Shown: positions 1 to 9,225, counted from the first letter of the stretch. The stretch: DNA of 64,000 nucleotides from Mycobacterium sp. 852014-50255_SCH5639931 (GCF_001665605.1 NZ_LZSV01000010.1:147369-211368), one strand, 5' to 3'. Notes: generated by a model not told the origin, from the letters alone. Numbers and translations are program-made.

Positions 1-71
1 TAGTTTGTTTGTGACTCACCGCACATTTATGCTGACGGTGTATTCCAGGTCACAACTTGGTAGGAGCTTTA

Positions 72-287
72 ATGGCCGCAGCCCATGGCCCGAGCAAGCA
101 CGTTGTCGCCGCTCCGCGTCCCAGCGGAGCGATCCATTCGCACCGGATACTGCTGGCCGTGTTCGTGGTCATGGCCCTCATCGCTGCGATCACAGGCATC
201 GTCGTCGCCGCGTCGACGGGCCACACCACCGCCGCGCTCGTCATCGCCCTGGTTGCCGGCGGGTGGTTTTCCGCCGCCCTCTGCTAG
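72..287 (+). CDS. Small membrane protein, hypothetical
   Basis: A 71-residue protein of unknown function. The ATG at 72 is preceded by TAGGAG at 61-66, five bases away, so I prefer it to the in-frame TTG at 57. The N-terminal 25 residues are Ala/Pro/His-rich and soluble. Two hydrophobic segments follow (about residues 26-47 and 53-70), giving a two-helix membrane hairpin that ends at a C-terminal Cys. No catalytic motif is visible. It is read alone, convergent with the DUF732-like gene. Confidence 0.5.
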   Translation: MAAAHGPSKHVVAAPRPSGAIHSHRILLAVFVVMALIAAITGIVVAASTGHTTAALVIALVAGGWFSAALC

Positions 288-335
288 GGGTCCGACATGG
301 AGGCCGCGTTCGACCGCTGGACCAATACCTAGGGG

Positions 336-677
336 TCAGCTGGCGACTGCGCCGGGGCAGTACTTGATTCGACCCAGGTCCACCCACATGTTGGCCCGCC
401 TGGCGGCTTGATCCGGGTTCAGCCCGGTCATCGCCTGGTTGTTCGCCTGTTGCATCGCGCCAACGATCTGCGCGCGCGACCAGCCCTGCGCCATGGCGTT
501 GCACATGGTCTGTTCGGTCTGCATCTCGTAGTTGGGCCAGTCCGGCATGAAGCCGATCGGGTCAGCGTGGGCCGTGGCAAACGTGCCCGGCATCGAAGCT
601 GGAGCGATCAGCGCGATGACGAATGTCAGGGCGAGAAGCAGCTTTCTCGTGACCGATAGTGAGAGCGACTGTTGCAC
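336..677 (-). CDS. DUF732-type secreted protein
   Basis: Encodes 113 residues. A basic n-region, a hydrophobic core (residues 12-28) and a cleavage-like AHA-DP site near residue 38 indicate Sec export. The mature part of about 75 residues has two Cys that could form one disulphide, and a GWSRAQIVGAMQQANN stretch that recalls the small secreted DUF732 proteins common in mycobacteria. Start is GTG at 677 with GAGGAGAAG just upstream. Function of the family is unknown. The family call is from memory of its pattern. Confidence 0.7.
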   Translation of the reverse strand: MQQSLSLSVTRKLLLALTFVIALIAPASMPGTFATAHADPIGFMPDWPNYEMQTEQTMCNAMAQGWSRAQIVGAMQQANNQAMTGLNPDQAARRANMWVDLGRIKYCPGAVAS

Positions 678-1063
678 GGGAACTTCTCCTCGACTCGGCG
701 CCTCGATGATCTGGAGGTCGACAAGCTATGACCCCGGCTACCAATGGTAGGGCCTCGACATCGTCCACCGTTCGAGATGTCAGGTTCTCGCCCTACGGTC
801 ACCGCCAATCCAACCCGGCGTTCTATCAGGTACCCGTTCGTGTCCTGACGCCGTCGTCAGCGAGAGCAGGGAACTGTGCGACTCCGGCAAGAAAGCCGAT
901 AATCGCCAGTGCGGGTCGGAGCTCTTTCAAGCAGCCGTCTCGCGACGTGTCAAGTCGGTCATGCGATCCGTCGTCTTCGATGTCCGAAACATCTATGATC
1001 CAAAGCGCCTTCTGGCGAGGACTCGACTACGACGGTACGGGCCGACATTGAGGAGAATCAAAA
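678..1063. other. Intergenic region, candidate -10 only
   Basis: 386 bp between divergent genes without a convincing coding frame. A TATGAT at 994-999 could be the -10 element of the downstream sugar epimerase gene, giving a 5' leader near 58 nt. I see no clear -35 element, repeat or RNA gene. Confidence 0.3.
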
Positions 1064-2008
1064 TTGAGAGCCCTCGTTGCGGGCGCCGCCGGGTTCTTGG
1101 GGTCCCACCTCTGCGACCGTCTTCGCCACGACGGCATCGAGGTTATCGGGCTCGACAACCTCTGCACCGGTGGGCGCGAGAACTTAAGGCAACTCGAGGG
1201 AGACCCGGGCTTTTCTTTTTTCGAGCACGACATCACCCGGCCGGTAGACGCGGCCGTCGCCCGTCCGCTGGATGTCATCTTCAACTTGGCATGCCCTGGA
1301 TCGCCGCGCGCCTACCAGCGGGACCCCTTGTTCACCCTGGAGACCAACTACGTCGGTACGAGGAACCTTCTGGAACTGGCACGCGAGGAGCGGGCGACGA
1401 TTCTCCAAGCTTCCACCAGCGAGATTTACGGGGATCCCATCGTCCACCCCCAAGTCGAGAGCTACCGGGGCAATGTCAATTGCTTCGGCGCGCGGAGCTG
1501 TTACGAAGAAGGCAAGCGGATCTCGGAGACTCTGATGCTCGAGTACAGCCGTCGCTACGACGTGCGAATAAAGGTTGTCCGCATATTCAATACCTACGGT
1601 CCGAGAATGGACATGGAGGATGGCCGAATCATCCCCTCGTTCATCGTCCAGGCGCTGCGGGGGGAACCCATCACCGTCTTCGGGGACGGCAGCCAGACCC
1701 GCTCATTCTGCTATGTCGACGATCTCATCGAGGGTCTTGTGCGGATGGCCGCGAGCGAACCCTCGTTCACGGGACCCGTCAACCTGGGCAGTCCGACCGA
1801 ACTCACCGTTCTCGAGACGGCGAGCATGATCGGCGAGATAACCGGGTCGGCCTCGGAAACCGTATTTCGGCCCCTGCCGCCGGATGACCCCAAGAGGCGC
1901 AAACCGGATATCAGCCTCGCCGAGTCCACGCTCGCCTGGAGGCCACGAGTCCCTTTCGGAGAGGGCGCCGCGCGAACTGTCGAATACTTCAAAGGAATCG
2001 TCGGATGA
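1064..2008 (+). CDS. UDP-glucuronate decarboxylase-like NAD-dependent SDR
   Basis: A 314-residue extended short-chain dehydrogenase. The Rossmann glycines are G7, G10 and G13 (GAAGFLG), the catalytic pair is Tyr147 and Lys151 (CYEEGK), and STSEIYGD lies at 117-124. The motifs RSCYEEGKR, RIFNTYGPRM and GDGSQTRSFCYVDDL are those of UDP-xylose synthase (UDP-glucuronate decarboxylase), which makes UDP-xylose; related epimerases and dehydratases remain possible. Start is TTG at 1064 with AGGAG at 1051-1055. With the glycosyltransferase and methyltransferase next to it, it probably supplies or modifies a sugar for a surface glycolipid (inference). Confidence 0.8.
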   Translation: MRALVAGAAGFLGSHLCDRLRHDGIEVIGLDNLCTGGRENLRQLEGDPGFSFFEHDITRPVDAAVARPLDVIFNLACPGSPRAYQRDPLFTLETNYVGTRNLLELAREERATILQASTSEIYGDPIVHPQVESYRGNVNCFGARSCYEEGKRISETLMLEYSRRYDVRIKVVRIFNTYGPRMDMEDGRIIPSFIVQALRGEPITVFGDGSQTRSFCYVDDLIEGLVRMAASEPSFTGPVNLGSPTELTVLETASMIGEITGSASETVFRPLPPDDPKRRKPDISLAESTLAWRPRVPFGEGAARTVEYFKGIVG

Positions 2009-2372
2009 GCTCGCAGGGGCGCCGAGATCATTAATGTCTACGAGCGGGCAAGCGCGGCACTTGATCAACGTTCCTTTCACCAATCTCCTGACAGAGCAAA
2101 ATGATTCGGGATGCCGGGTCGATGGCGCCGCCAGCGAGCAGTTCGCCCAGCCTGCGTGGCGACTGAGTCGCGGCAGGCACGATTAAGCTGCTTAGCATCA
2201 GGGAGCACCCACACTCAACGGACTCGCCCGCCGACCACGATTGACGAATGAGGGTCATGGCTCATCAAACCCTTCAAAGCCGCCGTTGTCCTATTGCCGC
2301 CGTTCTCATTCGGCGTTTTTTGGGCTCACGGCCGCGCTGCACACTCAGGTCACCGGACGTTGGGCTCCGGCG
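2009..2372 (+). other. Intergenic region, no supported gene
   Basis: 364 bp between the SDR and the glycosyltransferase. A 50-codon frame from ATG 2034 to 2186 and an upstream TTG extension of the glycosyltransferase (2241) are open, but neither has a good ribosome binding site or recognisable content. I see no hairpin terminator or promoter worth calling. Confidence 0.3.
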
Positions 2373-3572
2373 ATGAGGTTCGTGCTGGCAACCTTGGGGA
2401 CTCGGGGTGATATCGAGCCGTGCGCCGCCATCGGTCGAGAACTGCAGCGTAGAGGTCACGATGTACGCATGGCGGTTCCCCCGAACTACATCGGCTTCAT
2501 CGAGTCGGCGGGTCTTGCCGCGGTCGCACACGGCCCGGATCAGGTCCGGCAGAACAGCGATCTCGAACGCAAATACGGAACGATGCCGAGCCCCGTCCTC
2601 ATGGCGTGGGAAATTTTCCGGGATCTCACTCAACTCTGGCCGGAGCTGGGTAAGGCGCTCACGTCGCTGGCCGACGGGGCCGACCTGCTGTTGACGGACG
2701 CAAGCGAGCAAGGGCTGGCCGCCAATGTTGCGGAATACTATGACATTCCGCAGGCTGCGGTGCACATCTACCCGATCCCACCGGGTACGCATTCACGAAT
2801 AACCAGAGACGCTGAAGACGTCCAGCGCCGGACACTGGGCCTGCCAGAGGAAATGGGACCATCGACGCGACAACCGCTGGAGCTCCAGGCCTACGACGAA
2901 CTCTTCTTTCCCGGGCTGGCAGCCCAATGGGCGGAACACGGCCTGCGACGACCTTTCGTTGGCGGGCTGACCCTGGAGCTGCCGACGCAGGTCGACGACG
3001 AGGTCTCGTCGTGGATTGCAGCGGGAACGCCGCCGATCTACTTCGGCTTCGGCAGCAGTGCACGAGTCGCATCTCCCGGCGACGTGATCACGATGATCAG
3101 CGGGGCTTGTGCGCAGCTCGGCGAGCGCGCGTTGATTTGCAGCGGCGTGAGTGACCTTAACAAGCTCCGGGATTCCGCCCACGTAAAGGTTGTGAGCGCG
3201 GTGAACCACTCGGCTGTCTTTCCCTCTTGCCGCGCGGTGGTCCACCACGGTGGCCCCGGCACCACGTTCGCCGGCATCCGGGCCGGAGTTCCCACGTTGG
3301 CCCTTGCCGTCTCGGTGGATCAACCGATGTGGGCAGCCGCGGTCAATCAACTCGAAGTAGGCATCGGACGGCGCTTCGACGAAACCACCCTGCAGTCGCT
3401 GGTTGCGGATTTGCGGTCTATCCTCACTCCGCACTGCATCACGCGAACCCAAGAGGTCGCCGCCCAGATGTCGACGCCCGCGGAAAGCGCTGCCACCGCA
3501 GCCGATCTCCTCGAAGACGCTGTCCGTGTCGGCCCACTGGCAAATCGGCAAACGCCGCTGACCGCGGACTAA
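2373..3572 (+). CDS. UGT-type glycosyltransferase (GT1, glycopeptidolipid Gtf/Rtf-like)
   Basis: A 399-residue GT-B glycosyltransferase that would move a sugar from an NDP donor to a lipid or small acceptor. The N-terminus MRFVLATLGTRGDIEPCAA is the typical start of mycobacterial Gtf enzymes, which is why I place the start at ATG 2373 rather than TTG 2241, although no strong ribosome site is seen. The C-terminal donor motif HHGGPGTT is at residues 291-298, followed by DQPMWA at 316-321. Mycobacterial relatives include the rhamnosyl- and glucosyltransferases of glycopeptidolipid assembly (family knowledge). Acceptor and sugar cannot be read from the sequence. Confidence 0.82.
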   Translation: MRFVLATLGTRGDIEPCAAIGRELQRRGHDVRMAVPPNYIGFIESAGLAAVAHGPDQVRQNSDLERKYGTMPSPVLMAWEIFRDLTQLWPELGKALTSLADGADLLLTDASEQGLAANVAEYYDIPQAAVHIYPIPPGTHSRITRDAEDVQRRTLGLPEEMGPSTRQPLELQAYDELFFPGLAAQWAEHGLRRPFVGGLTLELPTQVDDEVSSWIAAGTPPIYFGFGSSARVASPGDVITMISGACAQLGERALICSGVSDLNKLRDSAHVKVVSAVNHSAVFPSCRAVVHHGGPGTTFAGIRAGVPTLALAVSVDQPMWAAAVNQLEVGIGRRFDETTLQSLVADLRSILTPHCITRTQEVAAQMSTPAESAATAADLLEDAVRVGPLANRQTPLTAD

Positions 3573-3679
3573 CCGGTGCCCACCACTCAGTCACCGCGAC
3601 GAAATGGGTGATGACTAGACATTGCGCCCGAGCGCCCTGCGCGAGCGTCGCAGGATGAATTCGTTCGACGGAACGCCTG

Positions 3680-4411
3680 TCAGTGCTCGGCGACCGAGTG
3701 ACGAAGTTGCGCGGCCGAGACGCTTCGATACGACGGCAAGTCAAAGTCGGGGAAGGCGCAGATGTCAGCCGAATCCCGGACCCGCTCCAACCAATAACTC
3801 TGATCAGCGGCCGACGTGCAGGCGTAGATCTTCATATACGTGGCCGCGAAGGGGAACAAGACGCCATTGCCGACGGCCTGCCAGACGGCTGCGGCCACGC
3901 CGGGAGTTTCGACGCCTCGATAGTCGTCGATCGCAATCAAGCCACGCTCAGCGGTGTGGGTCGCGGCGAGGTTGATGTCGTTAGCGACGCACTGGTAGCT
4001 GTGACAACCGTCGATGTGGATGAAGCGGAGCACCCGTTCTCCGAGGTCGAGCTCTGACGATTCGCAGACTTCAAGCGTTGGCCGGCGATGGTGGAAACGA
4101 TCCCAGTTGGCCAGGAACTGCTTCTGGTCCAGACCCGAATACTGCTGGCGTGGGACCAGCGACATGTCTGCGTGATCCATGACGGCGTCGAACAAATCGC
4201 AGATCACCAGTTCTTCATCATCGCGAAGGCCGTAGCCCATCAGGATGGCGGACTTGCCTTGATAAGTGCCGATCTCCAGCATGTCGCCCGTTATGCCTTC
4301 GGCAGTCTGGCGTGAGAGCAGCTTGCTGAATAGCGAGACATCGGCCTCGAAGAACCAGCCGTCGACGTTTTCCATCTGCTCGGCATAGAGGGTCCAGGCG
4401 GCGTCGGTCAT
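3680..4411 (-). CDS. SAM-dependent methyltransferase (Methyltransf_24 / TylF-like)
   Basis: A 243-residue class I methyltransferase. The SAM-binding loop is EIGTYQGKS (46-54), the second acidic motif CDLF lies near 71-74, HIDGCHSY is at 132-139 and IDDY at 161-164; this set is typical of Methyltransf_24/TylF-like sugar O-methyltransferases. Start is ATG 4411 with AGGAG seven bases upstream; the frame stays open to 4498 but that part has no support. It converges with the glycosyltransferase, and O-methylation of a glycolipid sugar is a reasonable but unproven role. Confidence 0.75.
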   Translation of the reverse strand: MTDAAWTLYAEQMENVDGWFFEADVSLFSKLLSRQTAEGITGDMLEIGTYQGKSAILMGYGLRDDEELVICDLFDAVMDHADMSLVPRQQYSGLDQKQFLANWDRFHHRRPTLEVCESSELDLGERVLRFIHIDGCHSYQCVANDINLAATHTAERGLIAIDDYRGVETPGVAAAVWQAVGNGVLFPFAATYMKIYACTSAADQSYWLERVRDSADICAFPDFDLPSYRSVSAAQLRHSVAEH

Positions 4412-4607
4412 GAGGCGCTCCTGCGCATGAACTCCTCCGGGGAGGTCGGTAGTGGCCGTTCGAAATGTGCGCCGTATGGATCCTGACCCACACCCCATCA
4501 GAAGCTTAGAGCGTCAGTCGAATCACATCGAGCGCAATTGTGCGCGAGCGGCGATCGTGCATGGCCTCAAGCGCCGACGCGTCCGCCAGCGGGCGTTAGC
4601 CGCTTCA

Positions 4608-4627
4608 TCGGTGCCTTTGGTCCTTCG
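4608..4627 (+). promoter_or_regulatory. DosR-like box upstream of USP gene
   Basis: TCGGTGCCTTTGGTCCTTCG is an imperfect inverted repeat with partial match to the DosR consensus (recalled as TTSGGGACTWWAGTCCCSAA). Its end is 85 bases before the USP start codon. The same box at the same distance occurs before the second USP gene (11055-11074). Confidence 0.4.
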
Positions 4628-4711
4628 GCTTGCATCGCTTCGGCCCTGACAATCGCGGCCGCTCTGGATGATCCTGCCGATGGGTACGCAGCCGATCAGA
4701 AACGAGCTGAA

Positions 4712-5602
4712 ATGTGGGAGCCACCACGTGGCGCGATCTTGGTAGGCGTCGACGGCTCGGCAGCGGCGCTGGGCGCCGTCCGGTGGGCGGCCCGTGATGC
4801 CGCGCTGCGGAATGCGCCACTGGCCCTGGTGCATGTCGTCGACGCCCCTTTACCGGGGTGGTTCCAGGTCACCGCCCGGACGGACTTCAGGCCATGGCGC
4901 GGGCAGCGGGCACGCGGACTCATCAAGTCGGCGATCAAGGTCGCCGAAGAGAACGCTGGTGAGCGCGGTCCGGTGAAGATCGGGAGCAAGGTGCTTTATT
5001 CAACCGCCGTCCCGACGCTGGTCGCCCTCTCCAAAGAGCTGGAGATGGTCGTGGTGGGCGATCGGGGACCTGGCGGTGCCTTGGCCCGCGGCTCGCTTGG
5101 CTCCGTGAGTTCGAAATTGGTTTACCAGGCCCACTGCCCAGTCGCCGTGATCCCCGACGAGCAAGCGCAGGTCGGCAAGGCGCAGGCACCAGTGCTGGTA
5201 GGCATCGACGGCTCGCCGGCATCTGAAGCAGCGACTGCGATCGCATTCGAGGAAGCGTCACGACGGCGTGTGGGCCTAATGGCTTTACACGCCTGGGCTG
5301 ATCCCCGGGCGTCCACCTCCAGAACGGTGTTCCAGGACGCCAAATGGGACGCCCAGCTATCCGAGGAGGAAGAGGTGCTGGCCGAACGGCTGGCGGGTTG
5401 GCATGACCGCTATCCCGACGTGGGGGTCCATCGCAGGGTCGAGATTGGCGAGCCGGTGCGCTGGCTGCTCGACGCGTCCGAAAAGGCGCAACTGCTTGTG
5501 GTCGGCAGCCACGGCCGCGGCGCGCTCGCCGGCAGGGTGCTGGGCTCGGTCGGTGCGTCGGTGGTCAACAGGGCCAAGGTCCCAGTGATCGTGGCGCGAT
5601 AG
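4712..5602 (+). CDS. Universal stress protein, tandem UspA domains
   Basis: A 296-residue protein with two UspA domains. The first begins GAILVGVDGS, the second VLVGIDGSPASE near the middle, and each ends with an ATP-loop type G-rich stretch (GDRGPGGALARGSLGS; GSHGRGALAGRVLGS). It resembles the M. tuberculosis Rv2005c/Rv2623 type, cytosolic ATP-binding proteins induced by hypoxia. I chose ATG 4712 because homologues start just before the first VGVDGS; the frame is open further upstream to 4538. A close paralogue lies at 11159-12058, and the 110 bases upstream are also conserved between the two. Confidence 0.88.
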   Translation: MWEPPRGAILVGVDGSAAALGAVRWAARDAALRNAPLALVHVVDAPLPGWFQVTARTDFRPWRGQRARGLIKSAIKVAEENAGERGPVKIGSKVLYSTAVPTLVALSKELEMVVVGDRGPGGALARGSLGSVSSKLVYQAHCPVAVIPDEQAQVGKAQAPVLVGIDGSPASEAATAIAFEEASRRRVGLMALHAWADPRASTSRTVFQDAKWDAQLSEEEEVLAERLAGWHDRYPDVGVHRRVEIGEPVRWLLDASEKAQLLVVGSHGRGALAGRVLGSVGASVVNRAKVPVIVAR

Positions 5603-5656
5603 ACACTGGCGTTCTGACCCATTCTCAGTGGAGCGAGCGGTGAGGACTCATCCCAG

Positions 5657-6376
5657 TTGACGCCCTTCGAGCGGCGGGGTGCCGCGGTGGCCGGAATGCT
5701 CGCAGTGTGTCTTGTGCTGGTGCAGTGCACCTCGGCGCAGCCACCGCCGGCGGCGACACCATCAGGGTCTGCGACACCGCCACCGTCGGCCGCGTCGCCC
5801 AGTGTGCCGTCAGTACCTCCCGGAGACAGCGTGGAGCCGGTCACCGCGGCCGAACTCGGCGAGAGCTGGCAACCGGGTTGCCCGGTCGAACCGGAGCAGC
5901 TGCGACGGGTCAACGTCGATCACATCGGTTTCGACGGCCAGGTGCACCGCGGTGAGCTGATCGTGCATCAGGACCTGGCGCCGGAGGTCATCGCGATCTT
6001 CGAGCGGCTTCACCGGCTCGGTTACCCGGTCGAGAAGATCCGCACGGTCGACCACTACCCGGGCGCCGACGACGAGTTATCCATGGAGGACAACAACACT
6101 TCGGCGTTCAACTGCCGACGCATCCCTGGAACCAACGAATGGTCTCCGCACGCCTACGGTCGGGCTATCGATCTCAATCCGCTCATCAACCCGTGTCTCT
6201 ACGCGAGCGGGTATTTCGAACCGCGGAACGCGGCCGCCTACCTGGACCGCAGCCGCAGCGACCCGGGACTCTTACACAATGGCGACCCAGCTGTGCGCGC
6301 CTTCACAGATCGTGGCTGGCGGTGGGGTGGCGAGTGGACGGGTCCCCTCGACTATCAACACTTCGAGCGGCCCTAA
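5657..6376 (+). CDS. M15-family peptidase lipoprotein (VanY-like)
   Basis: A 239-residue exported zinc peptidase. Residues 1-24 form a lipoprotein signal (RR n-region, hydrophobic core, lipobox LVQC with Cys24). A Pro/Ser/Thr-rich linker runs to about residue 60. The catalytic part carries His165-x6-Asp172 (SPHAYGRAIDLNP) and His235 (DYQHFE), the zinc ligands of M15 D-Ala-D-Ala carboxypeptidases. It would cleave peptidoglycan stem peptides outside the membrane. The TTG at 5657 keeps the basic n-region; ATG 5696 would lose it. Its stop overlaps the stop of the convergent serine hydrolase gene by 4 bp. Confidence 0.8.
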   Translation: MTPFERRGAAVAGMLAVCLVLVQCTSAQPPPAATPSGSATPPPSAASPSVPSVPPGDSVEPVTAAELGESWQPGCPVEPEQLRRVNVDHIGFDGQVHRGELIVHQDLAPEVIAIFERLHRLGYPVEKIRTVDHYPGADDELSMEDNNTSAFNCRRIPGTNEWSPHAYGRAIDLNPLINPCLYASGYFEPRNAAAYLDRSRSDPGLLHNGDPAVRAFTDRGWRWGGEWTGPLDYQHFERP

Positions 6377-7923
6377 AGACGCAGGGCCTGTGCCGTCGCG
6401 GTTGCGACCTCACCTCGCAGATTCGACATCGGTGGACTGCCCCGGGTGTGAATCGAGTTCGAGAGCAGAACGACGTAGGTATCTGAGCGTGGGTCCATCC
6501 ATACCGAGGTTCCGGTGAAGCCGGTGTGGCCGAAGCTACCGATGGGGAAGATCGCGCCCCGCGGCGTGGACTGGCCCGTATCGATGTCCCAGCCAAAGCC
6601 GCGCAGGTTCTGTCCGGCGATCGCGGGATAGCGCGGAGCGAGCAGCGGATCTGTTTTGTTCGGCCGCTTTGCGACGGCTTCTTGGGCCGCATCGTTGGCC
6701 GCCTTGAGTTGCGCAAGCGCATGTCCTGGCTGCTGCGGACTCGTCATCAGCTCGAGAGTTGTTTGCGTCAAAGGGAATTGACTGGGACGGCCCGCGAGCC
6801 GGTCAAGTAATGCCTGCGAAAACATGCTGACATCGTGAGCCGTCGAGAACACGCCGGCATGCCCGGCCACTCCACCCATGCGCCGCGCCGTGGTGTCCTG
6901 CACGGTGCCCCGAAGCAGGTGATCGAGATCGGGATTTTTAGTCGGATCAGCTCTGCCCTCTTCGTCACGTGCCGTCGGTGCGATGCGCGGCAAGAGACCG
7001 ATGCTCCATGTGCCCGCGGGACAGGCGTCCGCCGTCCTGTCTTGCGGCGCGGGAGCCCAGGCGATCGCGGCTCCCGACGTCGCGTGCGAACCACACGCTT
7101 GCGCGGGTGGAAGGTAGTGGGTGTCTTCCATGCCAAGCGGCTCGAACACGTGTCGCTGAACGTATGCGTCCAGGGCCTCACCGGTGACCTTTTCGATCAG
7201 CGCGCCAAGCAGGATGAAGTTGATATCGGAGTAGCGGAAGCCGCCACCGGGAGCCGACTCCAGCGGCGTGGTGAGCGCACGATGAATCCCCTCCTCTTTG
7301 TCGGCATGGTCCAGTCCCCACGGGTCCCCCAGGTTGACGTCCCCAGTTTCGCCGGAGGTGTGCGTAAGGAGCATCCGAACGGTCACTGCCGCGCGGCGCG
7401 GATCGTTCGCAGTGTTGAAGCCGGGGAGGTACTGCTGCACGAGATCGTCGAACGCAACCTTGCCCTGCTCGTAGAGCTGCATGACGGCAGTCGCGGTTGC
7501 GAGGCTCTTCGTTAACGACGCCAGGTCGAAGATCGTGTCCTCGGTCATCGGCTCCGCAGGGGCAGGCAAGCCGTCCAGTCCGGGTTCGCCTGCAAGCTTG
7601 CGCGAACCGTAGGCCTGGTGGAACACGACCTTGCCACCGTGCCCGATGACAACCACCGCGCCCGGCAGCTTGTTCGACGCAATCGCATCGTTGATCAGCT
7701 TGGAGACCTTAGCGAAATCAACTGCGGGAACCGGGTCGGGCGGTTTGACGACTGTCGCGACGTCCGGTCTGGGAGCGGGGGTGCTTGCACCCAACACCGG
7801 ACGTCCTGCGTCGCCCCTCGAACAAGCCGTGGTTATCGCAAGCAAAGCGGACCCGGCGGCGATGGCGGTTCGCATCGCACCGCGGAAGCCCGCGGCGACC
7901 GGTCGATTCATGGTGGAGCTCAT
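6373..7923 (-). CDS. Serine beta-lactamase-like hydrolase, lipoprotein
   Basis: A 516-residue class C beta-lactamase/DD-peptidase fold protein (S12). The N-terminus is a long signal ending in a lipobox-like AITTAC with Cys34. The catalytic Ser136-x-x-Lys139 (SLTK) and Tyr231 (YSDIN) are present, and a GHTGFTG segment near the C-terminus takes the place of the KTG box. Mycobacteria carry many such lipoproteins, acting as esterases or peptidases rather than true beta-lactamases. Convergent with the M15 peptidase, so the two are independently transcribed. Substrate unknown. Confidence 0.8.
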   Translation of the reverse strand: MSSTMNRPVAAGFRGAMRTAIAAGSALLAITTACSRGDAGRPVLGASTPAPRPDVATVVKPPDPVPAVDFAKVSKLINDAIASNKLPGAVVVIGHGGKVVFHQAYGSRKLAGEPGLDGLPAPAEPMTEDTIFDLASLTKSLATATAVMQLYEQGKVAFDDLVQQYLPGFNTANDPRRAAVTVRMLLTHTSGETGDVNLGDPWGLDHADKEEGIHRALTTPLESAPGGGFRYSDINFILLGALIEKVTGEALDAYVQRHVFEPLGMEDTHYLPPAQACGSHATSGAAIAWAPAPQDRTADACPAGTWSIGLLPRIAPTARDEEGRADPTKNPDLDHLLRGTVQDTTARRMGGVAGHAGVFSTAHDVSMFSQALLDRLAGRPSQFPLTQTTLELMTSPQQPGHALAQLKAANDAAQEAVAKRPNKTDPLLAPRYPAIAGQNLRGFGWDIDTGQSTPRGAIFPIGSFGHTGFTGTSVWMDPRSDTYVVLLSNSIHTRGSPPMSNLRGEVATATAQALRL

Positions 7924-8020
7924 CTCGTTACTGCGATCTTGTTTTCGGATCTCGACGGCGTCAAGAGAGGACGACGAAACGCATCCCGCGGCCCCGCATC
8001 ACGCCCGTATCGTGAGGGCG

Positions 8021-8779
8021 ATGTGCGAGCCTGCGCCCGGCCGGCCCCATGAATCGCCGGCCGTTGTCAGCCGCCGCCAGCTTTTAGGGGTGGCCGGCAG
8101 CGTGGGGCTGGGGTCCCTGATCGGCGGCAAGCCACCTTCGGCCCCACCTCCTGCCGCGACGTCGACGACCAGCGTCAGCCTGACCGCGACCACTTCGGCG
8201 TTGTTGCTATGCCGAGACGCCTGGGGTGCGCGACCGGCCCGCTCCGGAGGGAAGCGCCACACCATCACGCGGATGACCCTCCACCACGAGGCTGTCGTCC
8301 TTGGCGACAACCGCAATGCCCCAGCGCACCTCCGACAGGATCAGCGGTACCACCAGGATCAGCACGGGTGGATCGACATCGCCTATCACGTCGGCGTCGA
8401 CCGCAACGGCAACATCTACGAACTCCGGAGCACCGAGATCGCGGGCGACACCGCGACGGACTACGACACAACGGGTCACTTCCTGGTCCTCTGCGAAGGA
8501 GACTTCGATCAAGAGCCTGTATCGGAGGCCCAGATTCAGGGGGCAGCTCGCGCGTTCGCATGGGCCGCCCAGAATTTCCGTATAGCGAGCGCCACGTTGG
8601 CGGGCCATCGGGACCTGGCCCAGACGTCTTGCCCAGGTGGAAACCTGTACGCCCACCTTTCCTCGGGCGACCTGAAACGCCGCATCGACGATCTGCTGGC
8701 CGCGGGCGGCGTGGACCTCCAGCGCTTCTGCGGATCCGACGCGGCCGCACGAGTCGCCGCAATCGAGGCGGGCAACTGA
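8021..8779 (+). CDS. N-acetylmuramoyl-L-alanine amidase, PGRP type, Tat signal
   Basis: 252 residues. SRRQLLGVAG (17-26) begins a twin-arginine signal, then an Ala/Pro/Thr linker leads to an Amidase_2/PGRP domain from about residue 65 (CRDAWGARPA). The zinc ligands are visible as His88/89 (TLHHE), His196 (GHRDL) and Cys204 (TSCPGG), so the enzyme should cut the MurNAc-L-Ala bond in the wall. ATG 8021 or the GTG at 8012 could be the start; both share GAGGG-like purines. It is divergent from the serine hydrolase gene. Confidence 0.8.
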   Translation: MCEPAPGRPHESPAVVSRRQLLGVAGSVGLGSLIGGKPPSAPPPAATSTTSVSLTATTSALLLCRDAWGARPARSGGKRHTITRMTLHHEAVVLGDNRNAPAHLRQDQRYHQDQHGWIDIAYHVGVDRNGNIYELRSTEIAGDTATDYDTTGHFLVLCEGDFDQEPVSEAQIQGAARAFAWAAQNFRIASATLAGHRDLAQTSCPGGNLYAHLSSGDLKRRIDDLLAAGGVDLQRFCGSDAAARVAAIEAGN

Positions 8780-9006
8780 CCAGCGCTCACCGCCGTTGGT
8801 CCCGGGTTGTCCGGCGGCAATCGACCGCAGCCGGAATTTTTACAAGTGCGGTTGTGTAAAGGCTGGTCGCAAGTATAGGATTCTGGGGCGTTACTACCTC
8901 AATTCGGCTGGCCGTAGGCGTCCGGAATTGGGTGTAAGTCGGACGGGAAGCTGGCGTCCGCGGCACATATGGCCGATGCAAGCCCTTTCAGAGCCAGAAG
9001 GCCCCC

Positions 9007-9174
9007 ATGAAACAACTGTGTGACGACCTAACCCAATTCGCTATCCAGGTGCGTCAGATCGGATATTTGGTCAACGGTGGCGTCGGAGAGCGGGAATGCC
9101 TGGATCTCAGCGCACGCATGCTCGCCGCGGTTAAGCAGGCTCAGGCCAGGACCGCTCAGCTACAACCGAATTGA
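9007..9174 (+). CDS. Small hypothetical protein, 55 residues
   Basis: ATG 9007 follows AGAAGG by about six bases and opens a 55-codon frame ending TGA at 9174. The product begins [20 protein letters not shown] and is mostly amphipathic helix rich in Gln, Ala and Leu, with two Cys. No family is recognised. The roughly 230 bp upstream (8780-9006) hold no other gene I can support. Confidence 0.4.
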   Translation: MKQLCDDLTQFAIQVRQIGYLVNGGVGERECLDLSARMLAAVKQAQARTAQLQPN

Positions 9175-9225
9175 TCGCGAGCGTGAGGTGTGCAGCCCGG
9201 GTGGGCCACCTCATGCAGGACGTCG

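Noticed and set aside
6373..7923. True beta-lactamase
   Set aside because: Long lipoprotein with S12 motifs; mycobacterial members of this kind are mostly esterases or peptidases and no resistance role can be read.
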